Positions 7,368 through 14,523 of a stretch of DNA of 33,860 bases are shown piece by piece. The stretch is from an uncultured Eubacteriales bacterium. GTDB taxonomy: Bacteria; Bacillota; Clostridia; Christensenellales; Aristaeellaceae. Numbering within the stretch: the first letter of the stretch is position 1; each line of letters begins with the position of its first letter. The position numbers and the translations under genes are program-made. The DNA lies in NCBI GenBank assembly GCA_902790345.1, contig CADARO010000010.1, forward strand, positions 1-33,860. The letters run 5' to 3'. Below the pieces are notes generated by a model, which saw only the letters and a program-made list of their open reading frames with translations, did not search any database and was not told the origin of the DNA.

Positions 7368-8362
7368 GTATGATGAACTGCTCCGCGGCCATACAGGCCG
7401 TGCTGGATCAGGCCGCCGCCCGCGTGGCCGGGCTGATCGTGATTCGCGTGGACGTCAGCCAGTCCGCGGCCCCCGCGTCTCTCAGCCGCCGCCTGCTGCT
7501 GCCGCTGTCCTCGGACGCTCAGCTGGCCTTCGCCCTGGGGTGCGCCCAGGCCGGGCTGCGGCCGGTGCTGGATCTGACCGCCCTGCGGGACGCGCCGGAG
7601 CGGCTGGAATCCGCCTTCGCCGCGCTGCCCCGGGCCAGCCGCCGGCCCCTGGTCATCCGCGTCGCCGCCCGGCGGTGTCCCGCCCTGCCCGGCGTGCACG
7701 TCATCGCCCCCGCCAACGCCCGGGAGTGCGCCGGGGCCATGCGCTTCGCGCTGCAGGCCGATCTGATCACGCTGATCGTGGAAAACCCGCTGTGCACCTA
7801 CGAGGCCTGCGAGGTGCCCGACGACCCGGAGGAGCTCTTCGCCGGGACGCTGCCTCTCGCCGAGCCGGAAACGCCCGCGCCGGAAGAAACGCCCGAAGCG
7901 GTCGAGCCGGAGGACGCGACCGAAACCGCCGGGCCGGAGGAAGCGCCTGAGGAGCGTGCGGCGGAAGCGGAGGCCGAGCCCGAGCCGGAAGAACTGGCGA
8001 AAGGACTGGACGAGGCCGTCGCCGCGCCCGCGCCGGACGCCGCCTGGGCCTATCGCGCGCGGCCCTACGACCCGGCGGAGCTGGCCCGCACCGCGTCGCT
8101 GCTGGGCATGGAACTGGCTCAGCTTGCGGCGCTGTGCTGCGCGAAGGCGGGGGAGAAGGCGCAGCTCGCGCTGGAGCCGGACGCCGAACAGGGAGAGCTG
8201 TGCTTCCTGCCGCCGGAGGAGGGGAACGCCTGCCTGTGGGTGGGACGCGACCGGCTGACCCTGTGCTGGAACGCCCGGGCCCTGACGGCCGACGAGGCCA
8301 GGGATATCATGGAGTCCGCCGCCGCCCGGCTTGAGCTGCCCGCGCGGCTGATCCTGGACTGA
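7364..8362 (+). CDS. Degenerate E1-beta-like protein with acidic linker and E2-like tail
   Basis: A 332-residue protein. Residues about 47-150 align without gaps to 2-oxoacid dehydrogenase E1-beta: LALGCAQAGLRPV-type core (55-68), then RRPLVIRV (93-100), LPGVHVIAPANA (108-119) and LITLIVENPLCTYE. The ThDP-activating Glu of the family's P-I-S-E motif is replaced (P47-L-S-S50). The C-terminal transketolase half is absent. Instead there is an Ala/Pro/Glu-rich acidic linker (about 160-228), then about 100 residues ending in LTADEARDIMESAAARLELP and ARLIL, which match the end of the E2 acyltransferase domain. E2's DHR-x2-DG catalytic string is not conserved there (CWNARALTAD). It looks like a fusion of two dead enzyme domains. 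The E1-beta match is stronger than the E2 match. Confidence 0.68.
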   Translation: MSMMNCSAAIQAVLDQAAARVAGLIVIRVDVSQSAAPASLSRRLLLPLSSDAQLAFALGCAQAGLRPVLDLTALRDAPERLESAFAALPRASRRPLVIRVAARRCPALPGVHVIAPANARECAGAMRFALQADLITLIVENPLCTYEACEVPDDPEELFAGTLPLAEPETPAPEETPEAVEPEDATETAGPEEAPEERAAEAEAEPEPEELAKGLDEAVAAPAPDAAWAYRARPYDPAELARTASLLGMELAQLAALCCAKAGEKAQLALEPDAEQGELCFLPPEEGNACLWVGRDRLTLCWNARALTADEARDIMESAAARLELPARLILD

Positions 8363-8363
8363 C

Positions 8364-9113
8364 ATGACGGGTCAGCTGTACGTGCGGGGCCTGTCGCTGC
8401 GGGAGCCCGTGCCCGAGGACAGCTATCTGGCCGCGCTGCCGGTGGTGAGGCGGCTGGCGGAGGGAGAAATCGCCTTTCACCGGCCGGTCACGTTCTTCGT
8501 GGGCGAGAACGGCGTGGGCAAGTCCACGCTGATCGAGGCGCTGGCCGTGGCGCTGGGCTTCAACCCGGAGGGCGGCACGCGGAATTTCAACTTCGCCACG
8601 GAGAATTCCCATTCCGAGTTGTACAGGCATCTGCGGGTTTCACGAGGCGCGGTGAAGCCCCGGGACGGGTTCTTTCTGCGGGCGGAGAGCTTTTACAACG
8701 TGGCCTCGAACATCGACCAGCTGGATCGGGAGCCCGGCTTCGGCCCGCCCATCGTGGATTCCTACGGCGGCGTGTCGCTGCACGCCCAGTCCCACGGCGA
8801 GAGCTTTCTGGCGCTGGCGGAGCACCGGTTCGGCGGGCACGGGCTGTACATCCTGGACGAGCCGGAGGCGGCGCTGTCTCCCATGCGCCTGATGCGGCTG
8901 ATGGTCCGCATGGACGAGCTGGTCGGGCAGGCGTCGCAGTTCATCGTGTCCACCCATGCGCCCATGCTCATGGCGTTTCCGGGGGCCGAGGTGTACGAGA
9001 TCTCGGAACGCGGCATCCAGGCGGTGAATTATCGCGACACGGAGCACTGGCAGATCACTCGGCGGTTTCTGGAAAATCCGGAGAAGATGCTGGGGTATCT
9101 GATGGATGAATAG
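8364..9113 (+). CDS. AAA/ABC-type ATPase (SMC-like, no membrane domain)
   Basis: A 249-residue soluble ATPase of the AAA_21/RecF-like group. Walker A GENGVGKS is at 47-54, a signature-like SHGES at 143-147, Walker B LYILDEPEAAL at 161-171, and the H-loop STHAP at 196-200. The opening LYVRGLSLREPVPED and the FFLRAESF segment are typical of stand-alone ATPases often annotated as 'AAA family ATPase'. All nucleotide-binding residues are intact, in contrast to its two degenerate operon partners. The ATG follows the upstream stop after one base, so translation is coupled. Substrate and role are unknown. Confidence 0.88.
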   Translation: MTGQLYVRGLSLREPVPEDSYLAALPVVRRLAEGEIAFHRPVTFFVGENGVGKSTLIEALAVALGFNPEGGTRNFNFATENSHSELYRHLRVSRGAVKPRDGFFLRAESFYNVASNIDQLDREPGFGPPIVDSYGGVSLHAQSHGESFLALAEHRFGGHGLYILDEPEAALSPMRLMRLMVRMDELVGQASQFIVSTHAPMLMAFPGAEVYEISERGIQAVNYRDTEHWQITRRFLENPEKMLGYLMDE

Positions 9114-9123
9114 GTATATGATT

Positions 9124-9165
9124 CAGCCGCGCGGAAGGATTCACGCCTTCCGCGCGGCTGGTTTT
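9124..9165 (+). terminator. Rho-independent terminator of the E1-like operon
   Basis: A perfect 15-base stem (9124-9138 with 9146-9160), a 7-base loop, then GTTTTATG. It lies ten bases after the ATPase stop. Confidence 0.87.
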
Positions 9166-9183
9166 ATGTCGCTGCGCTTTTTT

Positions 9184-9226
9184 GAGAAGAGAGAAGAGAG
9201 AAAAGGGAAGAGAGAAGAGAGGGAAG
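9184..9226. repeat. Purine-only GA-rich repeat tract
   Basis: A stretch of 43 consecutive purines built from GAGAAGA/GAAGAGAG units between the ATPase terminator and the sulfatase stop. A related GA-rich tandem repeat occurs at 22261. Confidence 0.75.
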
Positions 9227-9236
9227 TTTGATTGAA

Positions 9237-10742
9237 TTACGCCTTCGGCGTGATTTTGGCGTAGCCCTTGTAATCGCCGAAGGCGGGAGCCTTGGCGAAG
9301 GCGGTGGACACGTGGGCGATGAGGTCCAGGGTGAGGCGGGCGCGCACGGCGGCGCAGGCGGGGTCGTCGAAGCGGTTATGCCACTCCATGGGGTCCCGCT
9401 CCAGGTCGTACAGCTCGCCGCGCATGGGGGTGTCGTCCAGCACGGAGCCCTCCCGGAAGAGGATGAGCTTCCACTTCTCCGTGCGCCACATCCAGGCCGG
9501 GGCGGGCTGGGTCGCCTCGCTGCCGCCGCCGTGGAACTCGCAGAACGCGCCCCGGCGACTCCAGTCGCCCAGCAGGTTCACGCCGGGCAGGCGCGGGTCG
9601 GGGGCGATGCCGGCGGCGGCGCACAGGGTGGGCACGATGTCGGTGAGCATGGCGGGGCGGCTGTCCCGGGTGCCCCGCAGCGCCTGGGGCACCGGGTCTC
9701 CCGCCAGGATCAGAGGCACCCGCACGCTGGAATCGAACAGGCAGTATTTGCTGTAGCGGTTGTCCCGCTCGCCCATCATGTCGCCGTGGTCGGAGACAAA
9801 CAGGAACAGGGTGTTTTTGTCCAGCCCCTTCTGGCGGATCTTGTCCAGCACCGAGCCGATGAACCAGTCCATGAAGGTGCAGTTGGCCCAGTAGCGCAGG
9901 GTGATGAGCCGCTTTTCCCGGGGAGAGAGCGCGTCCAGCGTCTGCTTGCGGGTATAGTGCACCCGGTGCAGCGACTCGCTGGCCCGCATGGCCGCGGCGA
10001 TGTGGGTGTCCGGCTCCTCCCGCCAGGGCGGGGCGGGCAGGTCGGGGATGTCGTCCAGATTGTACATGGCCTCGAATTCCGGCGGGATGTTGAAGCCCGC
10101 GTGGGGCTTGATGAGGGAGAAGTAGAGAAACAGGGGCTGATTCCCCGGCTGATAGCCCTCCAGGAATTCCATGCACTTGCGCCAGATGAAGCCGTCCCGG
10201 TGGTGCTCCTTGGGCAGGGTGGAGGGCTTGCCGATGTAGCCCTTGGCGTTTTCCTCGCCGGAGCCGAACTCGCCGGTCTCCGCGAAGTAGGCGGCCAGGC
10301 CCTCGGGGTCCTCGTCGTCCATCATGATGGCCCCTTCCTCGTACAGCACGGAGTTTTTCGGCTGGCCCTCGGCCCGCACGTCGAAGCCCCGGCGGGAACC
10401 GGCCTCCCCCTTGCGGGTGTTGTTCCAATGGGTCTTGCCGAAGCCGGCGCAGAAGTAGCCCGCGTCGTGCAGCAGCTGGGGCAGGGGCACGGCGGGCAGG
10501 CGGGTCTCGTCCAGCAGCGCGCCGGCGTTGGAGCGCACGCCGGTCTGGGAGGGATACATGCCGAACATGAGCGAATTGCGGCTGGGCACGCACATGGGGC
10601 ACTGGCACACCGCCTGGTCGAAGAGGATGCCCTCCCGGGCCAGGGAGTCGATGCCCGGCGTGATGACATGGGGGTTGACGCAGCCCAGCGCGTCGAAGCG
10701 CTGCTGGTCTGTCATGATCATGATGATATTGGGGCGAGCCAT
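9237..10742 (-). CDS. Sulfatase (alkaline phosphatase superfamily), variant FGly motif
   Basis: A 501-residue type I sulfatase. The start is ATG 10742 (MARPNIIMIMTDQQ): AGGAGG at 10750-10755 lies 7 bases upstream, whereas the upstream ATG at 10784 has no site. Metal ligands begin with Asp12 in MTDQQ. The formylglycine motif is C51-V-P-S-R, but the later Thr/Ala/Arg position is Phe (LMFG), which departs from the usual signature. Further family marks are GKTHWNN, SDHGDMMGERD (metal site) and the C-terminal LYDLERDPMEWHN. No signal peptide is seen, so it is cytoplasmic or exported another way. A formylglycine-generating enzyme is not in the window. It is divergent from another sulfatase at 10921. 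Substrate unknown; mucin or glycosaminoglycan sulfates are plausible in a gut organism. Confidence 0.9.
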   Translation of the reverse strand: MARPNIIMIMTDQQRFDALGCVNPHVITPGIDSLAREGILFDQAVCQCPMCVPSRNSLMFGMYPSQTGVRSNAGALLDETRLPAVPLPQLLHDAGYFCAGFGKTHWNNTRKGEAGSRRGFDVRAEGQPKNSVLYEEGAIMMDDEDPEGLAAYFAETGEFGSGEENAKGYIGKPSTLPKEHHRDGFIWRKCMEFLEGYQPGNQPLFLYFSLIKPHAGFNIPPEFEAMYNLDDIPDLPAPPWREEPDTHIAAAMRASESLHRVHYTRKQTLDALSPREKRLITLRYWANCTFMDWFIGSVLDKIRQKGLDKNTLFLFVSDHGDMMGERDNRYSKYCLFDSSVRVPLILAGDPVPQALRGTRDSRPAMLTDIVPTLCAAAGIAPDPRLPGVNLLGDWSRRGAFCEFHGGGSEATQPAPAWMWRTEKWKLILFREGSVLDDTPMRGELYDLERDPMEWHNRFDDPACAAVRARLTLDLIAHVSTAFAKAPAFGDYKGYAKITPKA

Positions 10743-10772
10743 GGCGGCACCTCCTGGGGAGTTGATGGGTCT

Positions 10773-10803
10773 ATTATAGCACATCGGCCGCCCGGCCGCT
10801 CAA
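10773..10803 (-). promoter_or_regulatory. Promoter of the minus-strand sulfatase
   Basis: Read on the minus strand: an extended -10 TGCTATAAT (TATAAT at 10778-10773) with a weak TTGAGC (10803-10798) at 19 bases. The AT-rich patch 10800-10840 separates it from the divergent promoter. Confidence 0.6.
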
Positions 10804-10857
10804 AAAAACAGATTTTCTTTTGTCAGTTTTTTGTGCTTTCGGGCCCGGGGAAGCGCG

Positions 10858-10886
10858 TTGCTTTTCCGCGCCGGCTGTGCTAAACT
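10858..10886 (+). promoter_or_regulatory. Promoter of the plus-strand sulfatase
   Basis: TTGCTT (10858-10863), 17 bases, then an extended TGCTAAACT (-10 TAAACT, 10881-10886). Confidence 0.65.
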
Positions 10887-10920
10887 GAGAAAAACAGCAT
10901 GTCCTTCAGGAGGTCCTCCC

Positions 10921-12387
10921 ATGAGCCGTCTCCCCAACATCGTGTTCATCCTCACCGACGATCAGGGCGCGTGGGCCATCGGCCGCGAGACGCCCGAGAT
11001 CGTCACGCCCAACATCGACCGCCTGGCGGCGGAGGGCACCTACTTCCGCAACGCCTTCTGCGCCAGCCCGGTGTGCTCGCCGGCCCGCTGCTCCATCGTC
11101 ACCGGGCGGCTGCCCTCGGCCCACGGCGTGCACGACTGGCTGCGCGGCGGCAACGTGGATCTGAGCGCCCTGCCCCCGGCCATGCGTCCCTTCCTGCCGG
11201 ACGACAGCGTGGCCGTGGACTACCTGGCCGGCATGCCCAGCGTGTTCGACGCGCTGCGAGGCGCGGGCTATCACCTGGGCCTGGTGGGTAAGTGGCACAT
11301 GGGCGACAGCATGCGCCCCCGGCCGGGCTTCGAGGAGTGGACCACGCTGCTGCGGGGCGGGTGCCTGTACAAGCACGCCGACGTGTTCGCCGGCGGCCAG
11401 GCCCGCTTCATCGACCAGTACGTGACCGACTTCTTCACCGACAACGCGGTGCGCTGGATCGACAGCCGCCCGAAGGAGCCCTTCCTCCTGTCGCTGCACT
11501 ACACCGCGCCCCACACCCCCTGGGCCCACGAGCAGCACCGGGAGGACATGCTGCGCCTGTACGACGACTGCCCCTTCGCCTGCCATCCCTTCCAGCCGGT
11601 GCACCCGGATCAGGTGGGCACCTGCGAGGTGGGCGACACCGAGGAGCGGCGCAGGTATCTGCTCAAGGGCTACTACGCCGCCATCTCCGCCGTGGACGAG
11701 GGGGTGGGCCGGGTGATGGAGGCCCTCAGACGCAACGGGCTCAGTGAGGACACGGTGGTGGTCTTCGCGGGGGACAACGGCATGAACCTGGGCCAGCACG
11801 GCGTGTGGGGCAAGGGCAACGGCACCTATCCCATGAACATGTACGATTCCTCCGTCAAGGTGCCCTTCATCGTGTGGGGGCCGGGCCTGGTGCGGCAGGG
11901 CGCGGTGGTGGACAATCTGGTCAGCCACTACGACATCCTGCCCACGCTGCGGGAGTTCCTGGGCCAGCCGACGGGCGAGGGCGAGCCGCTGCCCGGCGAA
12001 TCCTTCCTGAAGGAGCTCACCGAGGGCCGCCCGCCTGTGGATCGCCGGCTGTGCGTGCTGGACGAATACGGCCCGGTGCGCATGATCCGCAGCCGCACCC
12101 ACAAGCTGGTGTTTGAGGGGATTCGGGGCGGGCATCAGCTCTACGACCTGATCGCCGACCCCGGCGAGACGGTCAACCACTTCGGCGAGCCGGCCTACGC
12201 GGATGTGCAGCGCGCCCTCATGGCGGAGCTGGACGCCGCCTTCGCCGAGTACACCCGGGCACCCTTCAGCGGGGCCAAGGCCGCCCCCACCGGCTCCGGC
12301 CAGATGGGGCCCATCACCCGGGAGGGGGAGGACGTGTTCCACCCCGAGATCGTGCTGTTCAGCGAGCGGAGAAAAGACCCCTATTGA
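10921..12387 (+). CDS. Sulfatase with canonical CSPAR motif
   Basis: A 488-residue type I sulfatase. ATG 10921 is set by CAGGAGG (10907-10913), 7 bases upstream. Key residues are Asp13-Asp14 (LTDDQ, metal), the formylglycine Cys52 in CSPARCSIVTGR (complete signature), LVGKWHMG (the Lys/His that bind sulfate), HYTAPHTPW, and FAGDNGMNLGQHGVWGKGNG (second metal cluster). The C-terminus carries the LYDLIADPGETVNHF hallmark. It differs clearly in sequence from the divergent sulfatase, so it is not a recent duplicate. No signal peptide is visible. The two genes share a 178-base intergenic region and are likely to be coregulated, but no operator is evident. Confidence 0.93.
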   Translation: MSRLPNIVFILTDDQGAWAIGRETPEIVTPNIDRLAAEGTYFRNAFCASPVCSPARCSIVTGRLPSAHGVHDWLRGGNVDLSALPPAMRPFLPDDSVAVDYLAGMPSVFDALRGAGYHLGLVGKWHMGDSMRPRPGFEEWTTLLRGGCLYKHADVFAGGQARFIDQYVTDFFTDNAVRWIDSRPKEPFLLSLHYTAPHTPWAHEQHREDMLRLYDDCPFACHPFQPVHPDQVGTCEVGDTEERRRYLLKGYYAAISAVDEGVGRVMEALRRNGLSEDTVVVFAGDNGMNLGQHGVWGKGNGTYPMNMYDSSVKVPFIVWGPGLVRQGAVVDNLVSHYDILPTLREFLGQPTGEGEPLPGESFLKELTEGRPPVDRRLCVLDEYGPVRMIRSRTHKLVFEGIRGGHQLYDLIADPGETVNHFGEPAYADVQRALMAELDAAFAEYTRAPFSGAKAAPTGSGQMGPITREGEDVFHPEIVLFSERRKDPY

Positions 12388-12394
12388 CGGAAAA

Positions 12395-12435
12395 AGGGGC
12401 TCCCGGCTCATGGAACCGGAAGCCCCTCGTTTTTT
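12395..12435. terminator. Bidirectional terminator between sulfatase and rubrerythrin
   Basis: AGGGGCT (12395-12401) pairs with AGCCCCT (12421-12427), extended by an inner CCGG pair. There are A residues on the left and TTTTTT (12430-12435) on the right, so it can act on both strands for the convergent genes. Confidence 0.75.
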
Positions 12436-12438
12436 GGA

Positions 12439-12972
12439 TCAGTAGTTCTCCGCGCGAACCTCGAAATAGGACCGGGGATGCGCGCACACGGGGCACACCT
12501 CGGGGGCTTCCTTGCCCATCACGAGATGGCCGCAGTTGCGGCATTCCCACATCTTCTCCTCGCTCTTGGCGAACACCTGCTGCATTTCGATGTTTTTGAG
12601 CAGCGCGCGATAGCGCTCCTCGTGGCTCTTCTCGATGGCGCCCACCGCGCGGAACTTCTTCGCCAGGTCCTCGAAGCCCTCTTCCTCGGCCTCGCGGGCG
12701 AAGGTCTCGTACATGTCGGTCCACTCGTAGTTCTCGCCGTCCGCCGCCGCGGCCAGGTTCTGAGCGGTGTTGCCCAGCTCGCCCAGCGCCTTGAACCACA
12801 TCTTGGCGTGCTCCTTTTCATTTTCAGCCGTGGCCAGGAAAATCGAGGCGATCTGCTCGAAGCCTTCCTTTTTCGCCACAGAGGCAAAGTAGGTATACTT
12901 ATTGCGCGCCTGGGATTCGCCGGCAAAGGCCGTCATCAGGTTTTTCTCGGTCTTCGTTCCCTTGAGCTCCAT
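12439..12972 (-). CDS. rbr: Rubrerythrin
   Basis: A 177-residue peroxide-reducing non-haem iron protein. The ferritin-like four-helix part has ligands Glu19 (FAGES) and the ENEKEH string (50-55), with the second set in the EEERYR-like segment. The C-terminal rubredoxin domain has Cys144-x2-Cys147 and Cys160-x2-Cys163 for one Fe(Cys)4. In anaerobes it removes H2O2 using rubredoxin or ferredoxin electrons. The start is ATG 12972: AGGAGG at 12982-12987 touches an upstream in-frame ATG (12981) but lies 9 bases from this one. Single gene with its own promoter and shared terminator; a PerR box was not found. Confidence 0.95.
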   Translation of the reverse strand: MELKGTKTEKNLMTAFAGESQARNKYTYFASVAKKEGFEQIASIFLATAENEKEHAKMWFKALGELGNTAQNLAAAADGENYEWTDMYETFAREAEEEGFEDLAKKFRAVGAIEKSHEERYRALLKNIEMQQVFAKSEEKMWECRNCGHLVMGKEAPEVCPVCAHPRSYFEVRAENY

Positions 12973-13016
12973 GTGAATCATCCTCCTTTGAATTCGCCGG
13001 GCCTCGCGCCCGCTTT

Positions 13017-13045
13017 CTTATATCATATATCATCTTCGGGCGCAA
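13017..13045 (-). promoter_or_regulatory. Promoter of rubrerythrin
   Basis: Read on the minus strand: TTGCGC (13045-13040), 17 bases, then TATAAG (13022-13017). It lies right at the edge of the AT-rich island that begins near 13055. Confidence 0.6.
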
Positions 13046-13063
13046 GGCAAGGGGGTTTTCTGT

Positions 13064-13372
13064 TTCAGAGTAGACAAGAAAGTAAACATCTATCGGGAAA
13101 AATACGTCCCGAACGGGAACGGCTACACGACAAAGGTAACTGAACCCGTGGCCTTGAACGTATGGGCGTATTTCCGGCAGCTATCCGGCAAGGAAATTTT
13201 CGCGGCTGCGGCGTACAGGTATGATGAAGAAGTGTTGTTTACCATCAATTACCGCGCTGACCTGACAACGGCCTGCTATGTGGAGTATAACGGCGTGAAG
13301 TACAGCGTTACCCGGATTGATATCTTTGAAGGGTATAAGCAGGATATTACGCTGTACTGCAAGAGAATGTAA
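13064..13372 (+). pseudogene. Truncated phage head-closure (head-tail connector) gene
   Basis: The frame is open upstream to about 13064 and reads VNIYREKYVPNGNG, then VWAYFRQLSGKEIFAAAA, EYNGVKYSVTRID and DITLYCKRM. These are hallmarks of the SPP1 gp16-like head-closure proteins of siphophages. No start codon with a ribosome site exists in this frame near the true N-terminus; GTG 13148 would begin inside the conserved domain. The gene has therefore lost its 5' end and promoter, and marks the scar at the left edge of the island. A good terminator follows. Confidence 0.65.
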
Positions 13373-13374
13373 AG

Positions 13375-13405
13375 CGGCAGGGGCATGAACCCCTGCCGTA
13401 TCTTT
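13375..13405 (+). terminator. Terminator after the phage remnant
   Basis: A perfect 9-base stem CGGCAGGGG/CCCCTGCCG (13375-13383, 13390-13398) with a 6-base loop is followed by TATCTTTT. It may also serve the convergent zinc-ribbon gene. Confidence 0.8.
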
Positions 13406-13408
13406 TGC

Positions 13409-13738
13409 TCAATTCTGCGCTGACGTTGCCTTGTGTATCTCTGCAATGATTTTGTCCTGTTCTGACTGTTCCATGCCTACAGCCGCCAACGCCTGACGCG
13501 TTCCGCATTCCGGGCAGATTTCCGTTTTGTTGTCTGTCCGTGACATTGCCGGATAACCTGTATATGCCTTTCCGCATTTCGGACAGACGGCGGTTTTTTC
13601 ATGCCTGTTCTGTTCGTCCTGTTCCTTTGCTGCTGTCGCTGTCGGTACAATGTCGTCAGCATCCGCGCAGCGGGCGGAAACATTCAGGTTTTTGGGAATA
13701 GTAACGGTATAACCGTTTTCGTCCGGCGTTGCGATCAC
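13409..13738 (-). CDS. Zinc-ribbon protein of mobile elements (possible 5' frameshift)
   Basis: A 109-residue protein if started at GTG 13738. Residues about 50-80 hold two CxxC knuckles (CPKCGKAYTGYPAMSR and CPECGTRQAL), a form common in small proteins of clostridial integrative elements; function unknown. The N-terminal VIATPDENGYTVTIPKNL is also typical. The best start signal is elsewhere: AAAGGCGG (13770-13763) lies 7 bases from ATG 13755. That ATG opens a six-codon frame which ends at TGA overlapping the GTG, and one added base would give MRKPFHV joined to the conserved frame. So it is either frameshifted or a coupled leader. It is 18 bases downstream of the methylase, so probably the third gene of that operon. 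Confidence 0.65.
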   Translation of the reverse strand: MIATPDENGYTVTIPKNLNVSARCADADDIVPTATAAKEQDEQNRHEKTAVCPKCGKAYTGYPAMSRTDNKTEICPECGTRQALAAVGMEQSEQDKIIAEIHKATSAQN

Positions 13739-13773
13739 ATGAAAAGGTTTCGCATAATGACACCGCCTTTCTG

Positions 13774-14523
13774 TTATATGGAAATACGTTTCACATTAAG
13801 TCGATTTTCCATAAGAGAAATATATTCTTCATTCTTATCACAAAGAATTGCCCGAAAACCGTTTTTCGTAGCAGATGCACCCGTTGTTCCTGAACCCGCC
13901 ATAGGGTCAAATACTATCTGATTATCAGCCATTGCCATAAGCAACAGTTTATCAAATACAGCTTCAGGTTTTTGAGATGGATGCCCTGTTTGTTCCTTTT
14001 TCCCAACAAAACCAATAATTAACGGTGATTCAATAACACTAGGAGGCCCCGGAACAAAGCGCATTTTCCCTGATTCAAATTTTTCCTTTTGCGTTTCGTT
14101 CAAAAAATGTTCCGGATGCAACGAATAACCATGACGCATAAATTGAATGCAAGCGTTCTGACTTGAACGCCACCCGCGAATAACGGAAGGACAGTTTTTA
14201 TAGTACCATGTCAACCATGATACCATATAAAAATCTTTAGGGGCATATCTTACATATGGCCCAATGACTTCCGGAAATCCCCAAAGATATAACAAGTCTG
14301 ATATTTCTCCGGAATTTTCCAACAACTGCTTTATAAAACCGTCATATTCGTCGGTAGGTAATACATCGCCTTTTCCCTTGTTATACCAAGGATCAAGCAT
14401 TGTACAGGCAACATGTATTTGTTCTGTTTTCAAAAGGTTGATAGAATCAAAAACGTCCATAGGCGGTAAAATTGCAACCCCTTGTTTGTCTATTGATTCA
14501 AAGATAATATCTTTTACGCTCAT
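13774..14523 (-). CDS. DNA methyltransferase of a type II restriction system
   Basis: A 249-residue amino-methyltransferase (N6-adenine or N4-cytosine). The catalytic motif IV appears early as DPWY (44-47, TMLDPWYNKG), and the S-adenosylmethionine-binding motif I late as FDPMAGSGTTG (205-215), with GHPSQKP (180-186) just before it. This catalytic-first order is that of the beta class. DPWY is a less usual form of the D/S-P-P-Y/W box. The region between motifs (about 80-170) would hold target recognition; the target sequence cannot be predicted. The start overlaps the restriction gene stop by four bases (ATGA), so methylase translation depends on the upstream gene. Codons are AT-rich relative to the host genes. 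Confidence 0.9.
   Translation of the reverse strand: MSVKDIIFESIDKQGVAILPPMDVFDSINLLKTEQIHVACTMLDPWYNKGKGDVLPTDEYDGFIKQLLENSGEISDLLYLWGFPEVIGPYVRYAPKDFYMVSWLTWYYKNCPSVIRGWRSSQNACIQFMRHGYSLHPEHFLNETQKEKFESGKMRFVPGPPSVIESPLIIGFVGKKEQTGHPSQKPEAVFDKLLLMAMADNQIVFDPMAGSGTTGASATKNGFRAILCDKNEEYISLMENRLNVKRISI

Noticed and set aside
9228..10883. A plus-strand frame of 551 codons opposite the first sulfatase
   Set aside because: Antisense artefact; the sulfatase on the minus strand has a ribosome site, promoter and motifs.
12970..12990. Upstream ATG codons touching GGAGG in several genes (rbr, ybaB, the YolD-like gene, the reductase) as real starts
   Set aside because: Each lies within one base of the ribosome site. 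The recurring GGAGGATGA is better read as extended pairing with the 16S 3' end, and a second ATG sits at 7-9 bases.
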